Shown one piece after another: positions 9,618 to 17,585 of a stretch of 64,000 bases of DNA (the stretch's first letter is position 1; each line of letters opens with the position of its first letter). The notes below the pieces were generated by a model, which saw only the letters and a list, made by a program, of their open reading frames with translations, did not search any database and was not told the origin of the DNA. The position numbers and the translations under genes were made by a program. This stretch comes from Armatimonadetes bacterium Uphvl-Ar2 (GTDB taxonomy: Bacteria; Armatimonadota; Fimbriimonadia; Fimbriimonadales; Fimbriimonadaceae), in assembly GCA_002162095.1 (NCBI GenBank), contig CP021424.1, forward strand, positions 2,356,001-2,420,000, read 5' to 3'.

Positions 9618-10397
9618 TTACGGGGCCAATTGTGTATGGATTCCCAAAAGTTCGCGTAACTCATCGAGGTGCCCAATGGTGGCATCGGGTACGGGCCCGT
9701 CCTCGGGGCGCGTTTCCACCTTGCCGGTGCGGCTGGTGGGGGGCACGTCGCTATCACGGCGAATCCAGCAGGTGCGCCAGCCGGCATCCATGGCCGGGAT
9801 GATGTCGTGGCGGTAGCTATTGCCCACCATCAGGATCTCGTGCGGGGCACATCCCGCCGCCTGGGTGGCGCGCGCCATCACGCGCGGCTCAGGTTTACCT
9901 TCGCCCATTTCCCCTTCGATGAAGAAGTGATCGAAAACGCCTTCGATACCCAGATCACGAAGTTCTTCGCGCTGGATGTCAGCAGGGCCGTTGGTGATTA
10001 CGCCCAGCACATAGTTCGGCTTGAGTTCATCCAGGAGTTCGCGGGCGCCCTCAAACAAGCTGAGGTACTGCGCGCGGCGGTGACCGTATTCATCCGATAG
10101 TTGCCAGGCCAGGTGGGCATCATCAATGTCCAGCCGGAGCAAGGCTTCCCGCATCAGTTGGGTGCGCGTGACGCTGCCCTGAGAAAGATAGATCTCGTAC
10201 CAGTGGCTGGTTTTGAGCGTATCGGCAAAGATCCGGAACGCTTCCACCCAGGCTTCGTGCAACTGCTCCGGCGTAAAGCCCGGCACCGGCACCACCTCCC
10301 ACGTCTCGGCCAATGCGCGCTTTGCGGCATCCCAATAGCCGCAAAGCGTGTCGTCCAGATCGAAGTAGATCGCCTTGACTTCGGAGAACATGGCCAT
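9618..10397 (-). CDS. HAD-superfamily hydrolase (phosphatase)
   Basis: This 259-residue protein shows all four HAD motifs: I, FDLDDTL, with the nucleophile aspartate and the +2 aspartate; II, VITNG; III, the lysine in GEGKPEPRV; IV, VGNSYRHDI followed by an Asp-containing loop. The helical cap between motifs I and II fits HAD subfamily IA, which includes YjjG-like and N-acylneuraminate-9-phosphatase-like enzymes. It probably removes phosphate from a small metabolite; the substrate is unknown. It starts 2 bp after the FadN-like gene and is likely co-transcribed with it. An internal ATG two codons later is equally possible as the start. Confidence 0.9.
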   Translation of the reverse strand: MAMFSEVKAIYFDLDDTLCGYWDAAKRALAETWEVVPVPGFTPEQLHEAWVEAFRIFADTLKTSHWYEIYLSQGSVTRTQLMREALLRLDIDDAHLAWQLSDEYGHRRAQYLSLFEGARELLDELKPNYVLGVITNGPADIQREELRDLGIEGVFDHFFIEGEMGEGKPEPRVMARATQAAGCAPHEILMVGNSYRHDIIPAMDAGWRTCWIRRDSDVPPTSRTGKVETRPEDGPVPDATIGHLDELRELLGIHTQLAP

Positions 10398-10399
10398 GA

Positions 10400-12565
10400 C
10401 TAGTTTCGTAGGGGCTTGCCGGTATCCAGCATGTGACGAATACGGGCTTGGGTCAATCCATCTTGGATCAGGGCGACGAACTCTTGTCGTTCGCGGGTGA
10501 GCGCTTCGTCAAGGCTATTCGGCTTGGAGAACACATGACCAGCGGCGTCGGCGATCTTGCGATCGTGGCGCGTGGCTCCGGCCTTCTCCCATTCGTCGAA
10601 GGCGCGGTCCATCATCCCGGCCAGCGGGCCGACCACGGTCGTCCACTCCGGCCAGGGGCGCGGCGCCACCGTGAGGGCTGCTTGCTTGGCATCGTGCAGC
10701 CAACGATCGGGGTGGAAGGAAATCACATCGGTACGGCGCAGGACGCCTTGTCGCTGAGCCAGAACGGCATTGGTGGCCATCTCGCCCTTCGCCAGCACCT
10801 TGGCCGCTTCGACAAGGGACTTGGCGTTCTCTTGGTGGAACAGGCGCATCCGCACCGTGCCCGCCCCGCCGGGGATCAAGCCAACTTTGGCTTCGGGGTA
10901 GCCCAACTGGGCTTCGGCCGAGGCCACCACCACCGGGCAACCGAGCGCAAGTTCTAACCCGCCCCCAATGCCGTAACCGTGGATGGCCGCGACGCAGGGG
11001 TGCTGGCTTAGGCGATGGCAAGTCGCCTGGAACTTGGCCAGCGCCGCACCCACGCCCGCCCAGTCTTCCTCGTCAATCCGCGAACGGAAGAAGCTGAGGT
11101 CAAAACCGAAGGAGAAGACCTTGGCTTCGCTGGTCAGCACAAAGCGCTGGTCCGGGTGGCCGTCCAGGTAGGCGTTCAGGTCGTCCAGCAACTGGGGATT
11201 CACGGTGCCCATCTTGGTTCGCGTGCTGACTGCGTGCACGCCGTCGCCCAGGTCGCGGACATAAAGCGTGTCAAACGTCTGCAGGATGGGGAAGTCGGCG
11301 ATGGCCTGGTAGTTGGGTTCGGCTGGCTGCGGTACCCAGGTGCCCGCAAACGTCTTGACCGTCTTTTCTTTGTAGAACGGACCTTCAGGGATGCCAAGGC
11401 GCTCGGGTCCGATGGCGTCGATCATGGCGAACGGGCCTTGCTCCCATCCGAAGCCCCATTGCATCACACGGTCAAAATCGAGATAGCTGTAGCTGATTTC
11501 CGGGGCCAACTGGACTGCATAACGCAGGGCGGGCACCAGGTATTCGCGCAGGAACTCGCCGGCCGGATCCTTCAGTTCCAGACCCGCCGCGATGCGCTCA
11601 CCCAGCGGCTGGCGGGCGAGGGCATCCAGCGCCCCAAACTCGGGCTCGCGGCGCATGCGATAGGCGTGGGTTTGCAGGTCAAAGCTGAGGAACTCTTGTC
11701 CTTCTTTGCGGTAGTAGCCTTGGCCGGCCTTGTTGCCGATCCAACCCTTTTCCATGAGCACGGCCAGCGACTGCGGGACCGTCATGCTCTGGGCCATCAC
11801 ATCGTGGGGGCATCGCTCGCGCAGGTTATTGGCGATGTCCATCATGATGTCGAGGCCGACCAGGTCGTTCAGACGGAATGCCGCGCTACGCGGGCGACCC
11901 AGGAACGGGCCGCAAATGGCGTCGGCCTCTTCAATCGTCATGCCCAGGCGTTCCGTGACCTGAATCGTGGAGAACATGCTCCACATGCCGTAGCGGTTGG
12001 CGATGAATCCAGGGGTGTCCTTGGCGCGCACCACGCGGCGGGCGGCGTGGTCCTCCAAAAACTCAGTGATGCGCTCGACCACGGTGGGGTCGGTGTCGGA
12101 GGTCGGGATGAGTTCCAGCAGTTTGAGGTAGCGCGGGGGGTTGAAGAAGTGGGTGCCGAGGAACGAGCGGCGGAAGCGCTCGCTGCGCCCTTCTCGCAGC
12201 AGTTCGATCTCAAGGCCGCTGGTGTTGGTGGTGATGATGGTGGTTTCGCCAAGCGCTTGGTCAAGCTGTTCAAAGAGGGCGCGCTTGACGTCCAGCTTCT
12301 CCACCACGGCTTCGCACACCCAGTCGGCTTCCTGCGCCCAGTGCAAGTGCGTGTAGATGCCGCCCAGGCGCACATTCTCGGCGGTTTCCGGCACCATAAA
12401 GTGGGGCGGGCGGGCCTTAGTGGCGCGTTCCCAAGCGGCGCGGGCCGTCTGTTCGGTGGCGTCCAGAACGGTGACCTGAAACCCGAGATTGGCCATGTGG
12501 GCGGCGATACCGCTGCCCATGGTTCCCGCTCCGATAACACAGACATGAGCGCGTCGATTCCACAT
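10400..12565 (-). CDS. 3-hydroxyacyl-CoA dehydrogenase / enoyl-CoA hydratase fusion (FadN-type)
   Basis: This 721-residue protein begins with a Rossmann NAD site (VCVIGAGTMGSGIAAHMANLG), then the 3HCDH catalytic region (GTHFFNPPRYLKLLELIP) and two C-terminal 3HCDH domains. It ends with a crotonase domain (GYGIGGGLELALGCPVVVAS, LGYPEAKVGLIPGGAGT). The dehydrogenase-first order is that of FadN rather than E. coli FadB. It hydrates enoyl-CoA and oxidises the 3-hydroxyacyl-CoA in beta-oxidation. The ATG at 12565 is chosen because it stands directly before the Rossmann strand; the 69 codons upstream overlap the infC promoter and look non-coding. No thiolase is in the window. Confidence 0.92.
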   Translation of the reverse strand: MWNRRAHVCVIGAGTMGSGIAAHMANLGFQVTVLDATEQTARAAWERATKARPPHFMVPETAENVRLGGIYTHLHWAQEADWVCEAVVEKLDVKRALFEQLDQALGETTIITTNTSGLEIELLREGRSERFRRSFLGTHFFNPPRYLKLLELIPTSDTDPTVVERITEFLEDHAARRVVRAKDTPGFIANRYGMWSMFSTIQVTERLGMTIEEADAICGPFLGRPRSAAFRLNDLVGLDIMMDIANNLRERCPHDVMAQSMTVPQSLAVLMEKGWIGNKAGQGYYRKEGQEFLSFDLQTHAYRMRREPEFGALDALARQPLGERIAAGLELKDPAGEFLREYLVPALRYAVQLAPEISYSYLDFDRVMQWGFGWEQGPFAMIDAIGPERLGIPEGPFYKEKTVKTFAGTWVPQPAEPNYQAIADFPILQTFDTLYVRDLGDGVHAVSTRTKMGTVNPQLLDDLNAYLDGHPDQRFVLTSEAKVFSFGFDLSFFRSRIDEEDWAGVGAALAKFQATCHRLSQHPCVAAIHGYGIGGGLELALGCPVVVASAEAQLGYPEAKVGLIPGGAGTVRMRLFHQENAKSLVEAAKVLAKGEMATNAVLAQRQGVLRRTDVISFHPDRWLHDAKQAALTVAPRPWPEWTTVVGPLAGMMDRAFDEWEKAGATRHDRKIADAAGHVFSKPNSLDEALTRERQEFVALIQDGLTQARIRHMLDTGKPLRN

Positions 12566-12611
12566 GTGACTAGGGAGGTTACCGCCCTCCTTTCCTTTCT
12601 TGGTGTTGCCG

Positions 12612-12621
12612 ATAGTAGAAT
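12612..12621. promoter_or_regulatory. Back-to-back -10 elements between the FadN-like gene and infC
   Basis: TAGAAT (12616-12621) reads toward infC and TACTAT (plus-strand positions 12612-12617) reads toward the FadN-like gene, overlapping by two bases. The -35 elements are not obvious, so this rests on the hexamers alone. Confidence 0.4.
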
Positions 12622-12673
12622 GGAACCGAATGACGCATACCATTTCTTGCAGTGAGGTACGTCCATAGGCCGC

Positions 12674-13297
12674 ATGGGCCGACGTCCGGTCCGGCGCGAG
12701 CCGCTCCCGGATATCAACGAGAGGCTCTTTCGGTTGAAAGAGGTGCGGGTCATCGGGTCCGATGGCGCGCAACTAGGAGTCCTGGACACCCGCGACGCGG
12801 TGAACCGGGCCCAAGGTGAGGGACTTGACCTCGTTTTGGTGGCTCCCAATGCCGATCCGCCGGTGTGTCGCATCGTGGATTACGGCAAGTACAAGTACGA
12901 GCTCGCCAAGCGGACAAAGGACAACAAGCCTAAGAAGCAAGAAGTCAAGGGTATAAAAATAAGCCCGGTGATTGCGGACCACGACCTGATGGTGGCGGTT
13001 CGCTCGACGATCAAGTTCCTTGAAGAAGGCCACAAGGTGCGCGTGGTTTGCCGCTTCCGCAAGAAGCAGCTCACGCACCCCGAGGTTGGAAAGGCGCGCT
13101 TATTGAAGCTCATTGAGCGCGTGGAGGAAGTTGGGAAGCCAGACCGGGAACCCGTGATGAGCGGAATGGAAATGGTCGTGGTGATTAATCCCAAGATCAT
13201 AGGAAGCAAGAAGAATGCCCAAGGCAAAACTGAAGACAAGCAAGACAGCAGCGAAGCGGTTCAAGATCTCGGGGACGGGCAAGATCATTCGGCGTAA
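12674..13297 (+). CDS. infC: Translation initiation factor IF-3
   Basis: This 207-residue protein has both IF-3 domains: an N-terminal part with EVRVIGSDGAQLGVLDTRDAV and CRIVDYGKYKYE, a lysine-rich linker, and a C-terminal domain with KISPVIADHDL and VRVVCRFRKKQL. IF-3 binds the 30S subunit and checks the start codon, which is notable here given the many apparently leaderless genes. It heads the conserved infC-rpmI-rplT operon. The C-terminal domain normally ends near MVVVINPK. Here about 28 further residues overlap rpmI in another frame for 83 nt, an odd tail that may reflect a lost stop codon. A stop is present in the neighbouring frame at about 13201. Confidence 0.96.
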   Translation: MGRRPVRREPLPDINERLFRLKEVRVIGSDGAQLGVLDTRDAVNRAQGEGLDLVLVAPNADPPVCRIVDYGKYKYELAKRTKDNKPKKQEVKGIKISPVIADHDLMVAVRSTIKFLEEGHKVRVVCRFRKKQLTHPEVGKARLLKLIERVEEVGKPDREPVMSGMEMVVVINPKIIGSKKNAQGKTEDKQDSSEAVQDLGDGQDHSA

Positions 13298-13415
13298 GTC
13301 GTACAACAACCACATGTTCTTTAACAAGAGCGGTGCGCAAAAGCGACGACTGGACCAAGATGCCGAACTGAGCAAGACCGAACGCCGCCGCGTTCGCCGA
13401 CTGCTCGGGCTCTGA
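13215..13415 (+). CDS. rpmI: Ribosomal protein bL35
   Basis: This 66-residue, strongly basic protein starts MPKAKLKTSKTAAKRFK, the standard bL35 opening, and continues KIIRRKSYNNH. It belongs to the large ribosomal subunit. Its ribosome site (ggaag) and first 83 nt lie inside the 3' end of infC, so translation is probably coupled to IF-3. Length and position in the infC-rpmI-rplT operon are canonical. Confidence 0.97.
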   Translation: MPKAKLKTSKTAAKRFKISGTGKIIRRKSYNNHMFFNKSGAQKRRLDQDAELSKTERRRVRRLLGL

Positions 13416-13502
13416 GCCCGAGCCTCTACCACTACCGCCCGATGAGGGCTGGGAACTGGTTCGACCCCTGCTAAGGCAGGAACCTAAAGGAGACAACAAA
13501 AC

Positions 13503-13850
13503 ATGGCACGAGTCAAACGCGGGATCATGCGCCAAAAGCGCCACCGCAAGATTTTGAAGAAGGCGAAGGGGTACTTCGGGCGCAAGAGTGGCGCCTTTAA
13601 GAATGCCCACGAGCAGGTAATGAAGTCGGGGCAGTACGCCTTCCGCGACCGCCGCGCGAAAAAGCGCGATTTTCGGCGGCAGTGGATTGTGCGTATCAGC
13701 GCCGCTTGCCACGAATGCGACACCAAGTACAGCGACTTGATCCACGCGATGTCCGAAAAGGGCATGCAAGTGAACCGCAAGATGCTGTCCGAACTCGCTA
13801 TTGCCGACATGGACGCGTTCCGCGCGGTCGTGAAGGAAGCCTTGGCCTAA
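13503..13850 (+). CDS. rplT: Ribosomal protein bL20
   Basis: This 115-residue protein reads MARVKRGIMRQKRHRKILKK, then GYFGRKSGAFK, and is full length for bL20, a 23S rRNA-binding protein essential for early 50S assembly. It follows rpmI after 87 bp and has a strong ribosome site (aaaggagac). In several bacteria L20 represses its own operon. No clear L20-binding leader structure could be recognised in the short region before infC. A strong terminator follows. Confidence 0.97.
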   Translation: MARVKRGIMRQKRHRKILKKAKGYFGRKSGAFKNAHEQVMKSGQYAFRDRRAKKRDFRRQWIVRISAACHECDTKYSDLIHAMSEKGMQVNRKMLSELAIADMDAFRAVVKEALA

Positions 13851-13875
13851 CTTCTTCTTCCATTCCAAAAAGCGA

Positions 13876-13917
13876 AACGCCCCTTGAGCCCGGATCCGGG
13901 CCGCGAGGGGCGTTCTT
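13876..13917 (+). terminator. Terminator of the infC-rpmI-rplT operon
   Basis: AACGCCCCT pairs with AGGGGCGTT (13876-13884 with 13906-13914), with an inner GCCCGGATCCGGGC stem, followed by CTTGTA. It lies between the convergent rplT and the ArsR-cobalamin gene. Confidence 0.8.
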
Positions 13918-13935
13918 GTATATGCCTAAGGTCAC

Positions 13936-14898
13936 TTAGAAGACGCCGTTGGGGAAGGCGCCGCCGCGCTCGTATTCCGGCAACACCATGTGGCGGATGG
14001 CCTTGAGGTGGGTGGCGACAAAGTCCGCGCCGGCTTGGAGGCACGGTTGGGGATTCTCGGTGACGGCCCGGCCGCCCACGCCAATCGCAAACTGCTTTTC
14101 GGCTCCCCGGCTGTCATCCAGCCGCGCCACTAGTTCAATGCAATCGGGAAGAGACTCGGCGGTGGCACAGCTCACCATCACCATCTCCGGGGAGTGCTCC
14201 AGCGCGGCCTTCACAAAGGCCTCGGTGGGCACGTTTGCGCCCAGGTACATCACGCGCCAGCCGGCCATGCGCATCACGTCGGCCACCATGCGCGCGCCAA
14301 TGGAGTGCCAGTTGCCCGCACAGCAGCCCACCAGGGCGGTATTGGGGCTGGACGGAGCCGGGACAGCGGAGAAGTGCGAGACGCGCGCCATCAAGCGCTC
14401 GACGATGGCACTGGCCAGGTGCTCTTGGCCTTCGTCAATAGCTTCTACCATCCACCACTCGCCGACCATACCCATGGACTCGGCGAAAAGCTGTTCGTAA
14501 ATCGTTTCGGGTTCTTCTTGCACCCGCAGGAGGGAATCGACAATCTGGGTGCACTCAGCCTCGTTGGCAGCGCAGGCCGCGCGGGCAAATTTCTTCACCA
14601 GGTTGCGGTCTAGCACCACTTCCGGCTCGTCCGCCAGCTCTTGGGGGCTCAGAAGGTTAGTGAGTGCCGTTTCCACGTCCGGCCCGGCCAGGCTGTAATA
14701 CACCTGCCGCCCGACCTTATGCGAACGAATGATGCCCTTCGAGCGGAGCTTGGCCAAGTGGTTGCTCACATTGGGCTGCTTGAGGCCACTGGCTTGCACG
14801 AGTTCGGTGACGTTGCGAGGGCCACTTTTGAGTTCGGCCAGGATCACGCGCTTGGAGACCTCGCTGATCTCGCGCAACAAAAGCATGACGATGTCCAT
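13936..14898 (-). CDS. ArsR-type transcription factor fused to a CarH-like cobalamin-binding module
   Basis: This 320-residue protein combines an ArsR winged helix (about 8-75; recognition helix QPNVSNHLAKLRSKG) with a B12 cap domain (about 95-175) and a cobalamin-binding Rossmann domain (about 183-305). The cap carries W149-x9-E159-H160, the Wx9EH signature of CarH photoreceptors, where these residues shield the adenosyl group. The Rossmann domain has NWHSIG with His198 where CarH has ExHxxG, the lower cobalt ligand. Known CarH/LitR proteins use a MerR DNA-binding domain, so an ArsR head is unusual. By inference it represses DNA in the dark with adenosylcobalamin and releases it in light, or senses B12. 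A 12-bp palindrome sits in its own promoter. Confidence 0.9.
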   Translation of the reverse strand: MDIVMLLLREISEVSKRVILAELKSGPRNVTELVQASGLKQPNVSNHLAKLRSKGIIRSHKVGRQVYYSLAGPDVETALTNLLSPQELADEPEVVLDRNLVKKFARAACAANEAECTQIVDSLLRVQEEPETIYEQLFAESMGMVGEWWMVEAIDEGQEHLASAIVERLMARVSHFSAVPAPSSPNTALVGCCAGNWHSIGARMVADVMRMAGWRVMYLGANVPTEAFVKAALEHSPEMVMVSCATAESLPDCIELVARLDDSRGAEKQFAIGVGGRAVTENPQPCLQAGADFVATHLKAIRHMVLPEYERGGAFPNGVF

Positions 14899-14915
14899 GA
14901 CGTGACCTGAGTGAT

Positions 14916-14933
14916 ATTTTACTGATATATCAG
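14916..14933 (-). promoter_or_regulatory. Promoter and palindromic operator candidate of the ArsR-cobalamin gene
   Basis: On the minus strand the perfect 12-bp palindrome CTGATATATCAG (14922-14933) is directly followed by the -10-like TAAAAT (14916-14921), and the gene starts 17 nt later. ArsR-family operators are AT-rich inverted repeats overlapping promoters, so this is a good autoregulation candidate. Confidence 0.6.
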
Positions 14934-14974
14934 CCCAAAAGGTTGTCTCACCCGGGGGGCTTGACGAAACAAAG

Positions 14975-15006
14975 CGCCCGGAGGTTCATCAAGGAACCGC
15001 CGGGCG
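14975..15006 (-). terminator. Terminator of the PEP-CTERM gene
   Basis: CGCCCGGAGGTTC (14975-14987) pairs with GAACCGCCGGGCG (14994-15006) with a single mismatch. Read on the minus strand it is followed by a T-rich run (ctttgtttcg) and lies 25 bp beyond the stop of the PEP-CTERM gene. Confidence 0.8.
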
Positions 15007-15030
15007 TGGGAAAAGGCTTCTAACGCGAAC

Positions 15031-15660
15031 TTACGCGCGTCGTCGGCGTCGAGCGAGGGCGAGCAGGCCGGCACCCAGGGCGATCATGCTGGCCGGTTCC
15101 GGCACCGCCATGAAGTTTTGGTTGCTCTTGCCAAGTGGGCCATGGCTCCTGGCCTCGTACCAAACTGCCGCAGAACTGGTTTGGCTTACGGACTGCTGGA
15201 GGTACGTGTTCGCGGCTGCCAGGGTATCCGAGGGCACGCTTTGGGTCCGGAAGCGGCCCTCGGCGAAGCCGTCACCGTTGTCGTAGATCACGTCCCACAC
15301 AGCCAGTTGCAGAGCGGCACCCTGGGCCTTGCTGGTCACGGTCGAAGAGAACGTGTTGAGCAGGTAAGCAGCGCGCGTGGCGTTGGGGCCTTGTTGACCG
15401 ATCGGCTTGACGTTGACTTCGTAACTCAGACCGTTGGTGTTCCAGTGGTCGAGGTCCACGCAGAGACCGAAGTGGTCCGGAGCCCCGTTCAGGGAGAGTC
15501 GGGCCAGGCCCGCGCTCACCGTCAGATTGGCACCGTCGTACTTGATGGTGACGTCTTGGCTCTTGTTGGCATCCAGACCCTTAAAGGTCAACGTGTCCGC
15601 TTGGGCAAACGCCGCCGCGCCCACGAGAATGCTCGCACCAATGAATCGATTGAATTTCAT
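15031..15660 (-). CDS. Secreted PEP-CTERM protein
   Basis: This 209-residue protein has a signal peptide ending near AFAQA, a mostly beta-type central domain with few recognisable motifs (DHFGLCVDLDHWN, LQLAVWDVIYDNGDGF), and the sorting tail AVPEPASMIALGAG followed by a hydrophobic stretch and RRRRR. The tail is expected to be handled by an exosortase-type system, none of which lies in the window. The phrases FGLCVDLDH and LQLAVWDV recall the fold seen in other PEP-CTERM surface proteins; no enzyme function is evident. The start at 15660 is preferred because GGGAG precedes it at good spacing, whereas the in-frame ATG 7 codons upstream lacks one. Confidence 0.82.
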   Translation of the reverse strand: MKFNRFIGASILVGAAAFAQADTLTFKGLDANKSQDVTIKYDGANLTVSAGLARLSLNGAPDHFGLCVDLDHWNTNGLSYEVNVKPIGQQGPNATRAAYLLNTFSSTVTSKAQGAALQLAVWDVIYDNGDGFAEGRFRTQSVPSDTLAAANTYLQQSVSQTSSAAVWYEARSHGPLGKSNQNFMAVPEPASMIALGAGLLALARRRRRA

Positions 15661-15799
15661 AATAACTGCTCCCGGTTTCACAATCAGAGATGCACAAAGT
15701 ATGCCAATTGAAAGTGCCGGAAGAGGGTGGAAGTGAGGCTGGAAACTCGAAAACCGGTAATTCTGCTGAGCAAACCCAGTAAGTTCGCGTGGTGAAAAT

Positions 15800-16822
15800 C
15801 TACGCTAAGCGAGGGGGAAGATATCCGGCCACGATGATCGCTTGGGTTGGCTTATGAATGAGATAAGCAAACGTACCAGGGCCGGTGCCGGCCTTCCAGT
15901 TTCCTACGACCACACTCTTTAATCCATCCACCGTGCTATGGCGATTCAACTCTTGATTGATTCCCCGGAAATCATTGTCTTCTAACAGATAACCCCAACC
16001 GATAGTGTTGGCGTTGGAGGCAAGGTCAAAGTCCAACGTTTGCGTGGGGGGCCAGGGCACGGCGTACGTTTGGTCCTGGGCTTCAAGCGTGGGGAGCGGA
16101 CCCGAGAGCGGCTGGCGAGAGAACACCCACTGGAGATCCGTGCCGCCATCGGCTACGCCAAACTCCGTATCCTTGGTAGAATGCGCGTCTCCGACAGTCA
16201 CTTGGGCGAGAGCGGCGGCAATGATGGCATCTTGGGCTCCCAGGCTGGCAAACGGGCTGGGGAAGGCGGTGTCTCGGGTCTGCGCCCACCGTTCCAGTTC
16301 CCTTCGCGCACCCACTCGCGCACTGCCCAGCCGGTACACATCCACCTCCAGGTACTTGGCCATCTCGTTGACGTAGCCACTCACGGGGGTGACGGGCCAC
16401 ACCATCCAGATGCCGGCTCCGTGCTGGTAGTCCGGAATCTGGTTGAGGTCCGCGAGGCGACGCCGGAGAACCACGTGGTACGTCAGATCGTCTTCGGCCG
16501 GGATTTGGAGCGTCTCGGAGAGACGCTTGTACGTTTCCCCATCGGAAGCTCGAAGCAAGGCTCCCAACACCCGTAGGAGCGAGTCGTGGGCCAAGAAAAT
16601 CGGCTTAGGCTCTTTCTGCGCTTTCACGAGCGTGGCCAAGGTTTCCTGGGCCAACCGGTTTTGGGCGTTGACAAAGGTGCGTTCGGCCTCCCGGGCCACC
16701 TTGATTTCAGCCTCCGAGAAGGCACTTTCCGTAAGGCGAGGCGCGGTGTTGATGGGCGATGTGCAGGCCGCGGCCAACCCCAACGCCACCAATCCCAGCG
16801 GAATCAGCCTAAGCCGGTTCAC
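15800..16822 (-). CDS. Serpin-like lipoprotein
   Basis: This 340-residue protein, starting at GTG 16822, has a lipoprotein signal peptide (lipobox LAAAC). The body resembles a shortened, divergent serpin: a helix with LAHDSLLRVLGALLRASDGE (serpins have a related helix before the repeating GA region), a middle region GAGIWMVWPVTPV...YLEVDVYRL, and the closing strand FAYLIHKPTQAIIVAGYLPP, like the serpin ending FLFLI..TGAILFMGR. Whether a reactive loop exists is unclear; if active it would inhibit proteases at the cell surface. It overlaps livG by 14 bp, has GAGG at good spacing, and is the last gene of the liv operon, in the position often held by livF. Confidence 0.55.
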   Translation of the reverse strand: MNRLRLIPLGLVALGLAAACTSPINTAPRLTESAFSEAEIKVAREAERTFVNAQNRLAQETLATLVKAQKEPKPIFLAHDSLLRVLGALLRASDGETYKRLSETLQIPAEDDLTYHVVLRRRLADLNQIPDYQHGAGIWMVWPVTPVSGYVNEMAKYLEVDVYRLGSARVGARRELERWAQTRDTAFPSPFASLGAQDAIIAAALAQVTVGDAHSTKDTEFGVADGGTDLQWVFSRQPLSGPLPTLEAQDQTYAVPWPPTQTLDFDLASNANTIGWGYLLEDNDFRGINQELNRHSTVDGLKSVVVGNWKAGTGPGTFAYLIHKPTQAIIVAGYLPPRLA

Positions 16823-17585
16823 CCAAATACGCCTCAATGACCTTTGGGTTGTTACGAATGGCATCGGGCGGTCCTTGGGCGATCTCTTCGCCGTGGTCCA
16901 GCACCACAATTCGCTCGCAAAGCCCCATAACAAAGCGCATGTCGTGTTCAATCACCAGCACCGTCTTGTTGAGTTCGTCTCGGATCCGGCGCACGGTGTA
17001 GAGCAGTTCTTCCTTTTCTTGCGGGTTCATCCCGGCGGCGGGTTCGTCCAACAGGATGAGCTCCGGGTCGGTGGCGAGGGCGCGGGCGATCTCGAGCCGG
17101 CGCTGCTTGCCGTAGCTCATGTCGGCACTACGATGGTTGGCGTAGTCCGCCAGGTTCACCAACTCAAGCAAGTGCATGGAGCGCTCCTGCAGAGCCTTCG
17201 TTTCGGCGACGGAGTTCGGGGCGAGCAACAGGGCTCCCACCAGCGGCACGCGATGGCGCAGGTGCGCCCCTATCATCACGTTCTCGACACTGCTCAGCGC
17301 GCTGAAGAGGCGGATGTTCTGGAAGGTACGGCAGATCCCACGCGTGGCGATCTTGTTCGGGGCCAGGCCGCCAATGGGCTGACCTTGGAAGTAGATCTCC
17401 CCGCTGGTCGGCTTGTAGACCCCGGTAATGAGGTTAAAGCACGTGGTCTTCCCGGCGCCGTTGGGGCCGATGAGGCCGAAGATGTCGCCGCGATTGAGTT
17501 CAAAGGAGACCTTGTTAACAGCAGTGAGGCCGCCGAACTTGATCGTCGCTTCGTCGAGCCGCAGGATCGGTTGCGCTTCGCTCAC
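16809..17585 (-). CDS. livG: Branched-chain amino-acid ABC transporter, ATP-binding protein
   Basis: This 258-residue ATPase has Walker A (GPNGAGKT), the Q-loop (TFQNIRLF), an ABC signature variant (MSYGKQRRLEIARAL), Walker B with glutamate (LILLDEPAAGMNPQE) and the switch histidine (VIEHDM). The length and the YKPTSGEIYFQGQPI region fit LivG. It energises uptake of branched-chain amino acids or related substrates. The start is placed at GTG 17585 because it has a strong AGGAGGT site and overlaps the livM stop as GTGA. The signature reads MSYGKQ instead of the usual LSYGQQ. No LivF follows, so LivG may act as a homodimer or use a LivF encoded elsewhere. Confidence 0.95.
   Translation of the reverse strand: MSEAQPILRLDEATIKFGGLTAVNKVSFELNRGDIFGLIGPNGAGKTTCFNLITGVYKPTSGEIYFQGQPIGGLAPNKIATRGICRTFQNIRLFSALSSVENVMIGAHLRHRVPLVGALLLAPNSVAETKALQERSMHLLELVNLADYANHRSADMSYGKQRRLEIARALATDPELILLDEPAAGMNPQEKEELLYTVRRIRDELNKTVLVIEHDMRFVMGLCERIVVLDHGEEIAQGPPDAIRNNPKVIEAYLGEPA

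Noticed and set aside
12574-12590. GGAGG...CCTCC hairpin before the FadN-like gene as a translational switch
   Set aside because: The purine run is about 20 nt from the ATG, too far for a ribosome site, and the stem is only 5 bp.
11015-12655. 546-codon plus-strand frame opposite the FadN-like gene
   Set aside because: No domain or ribosome site; the minus strand shows clear conserved motifs.
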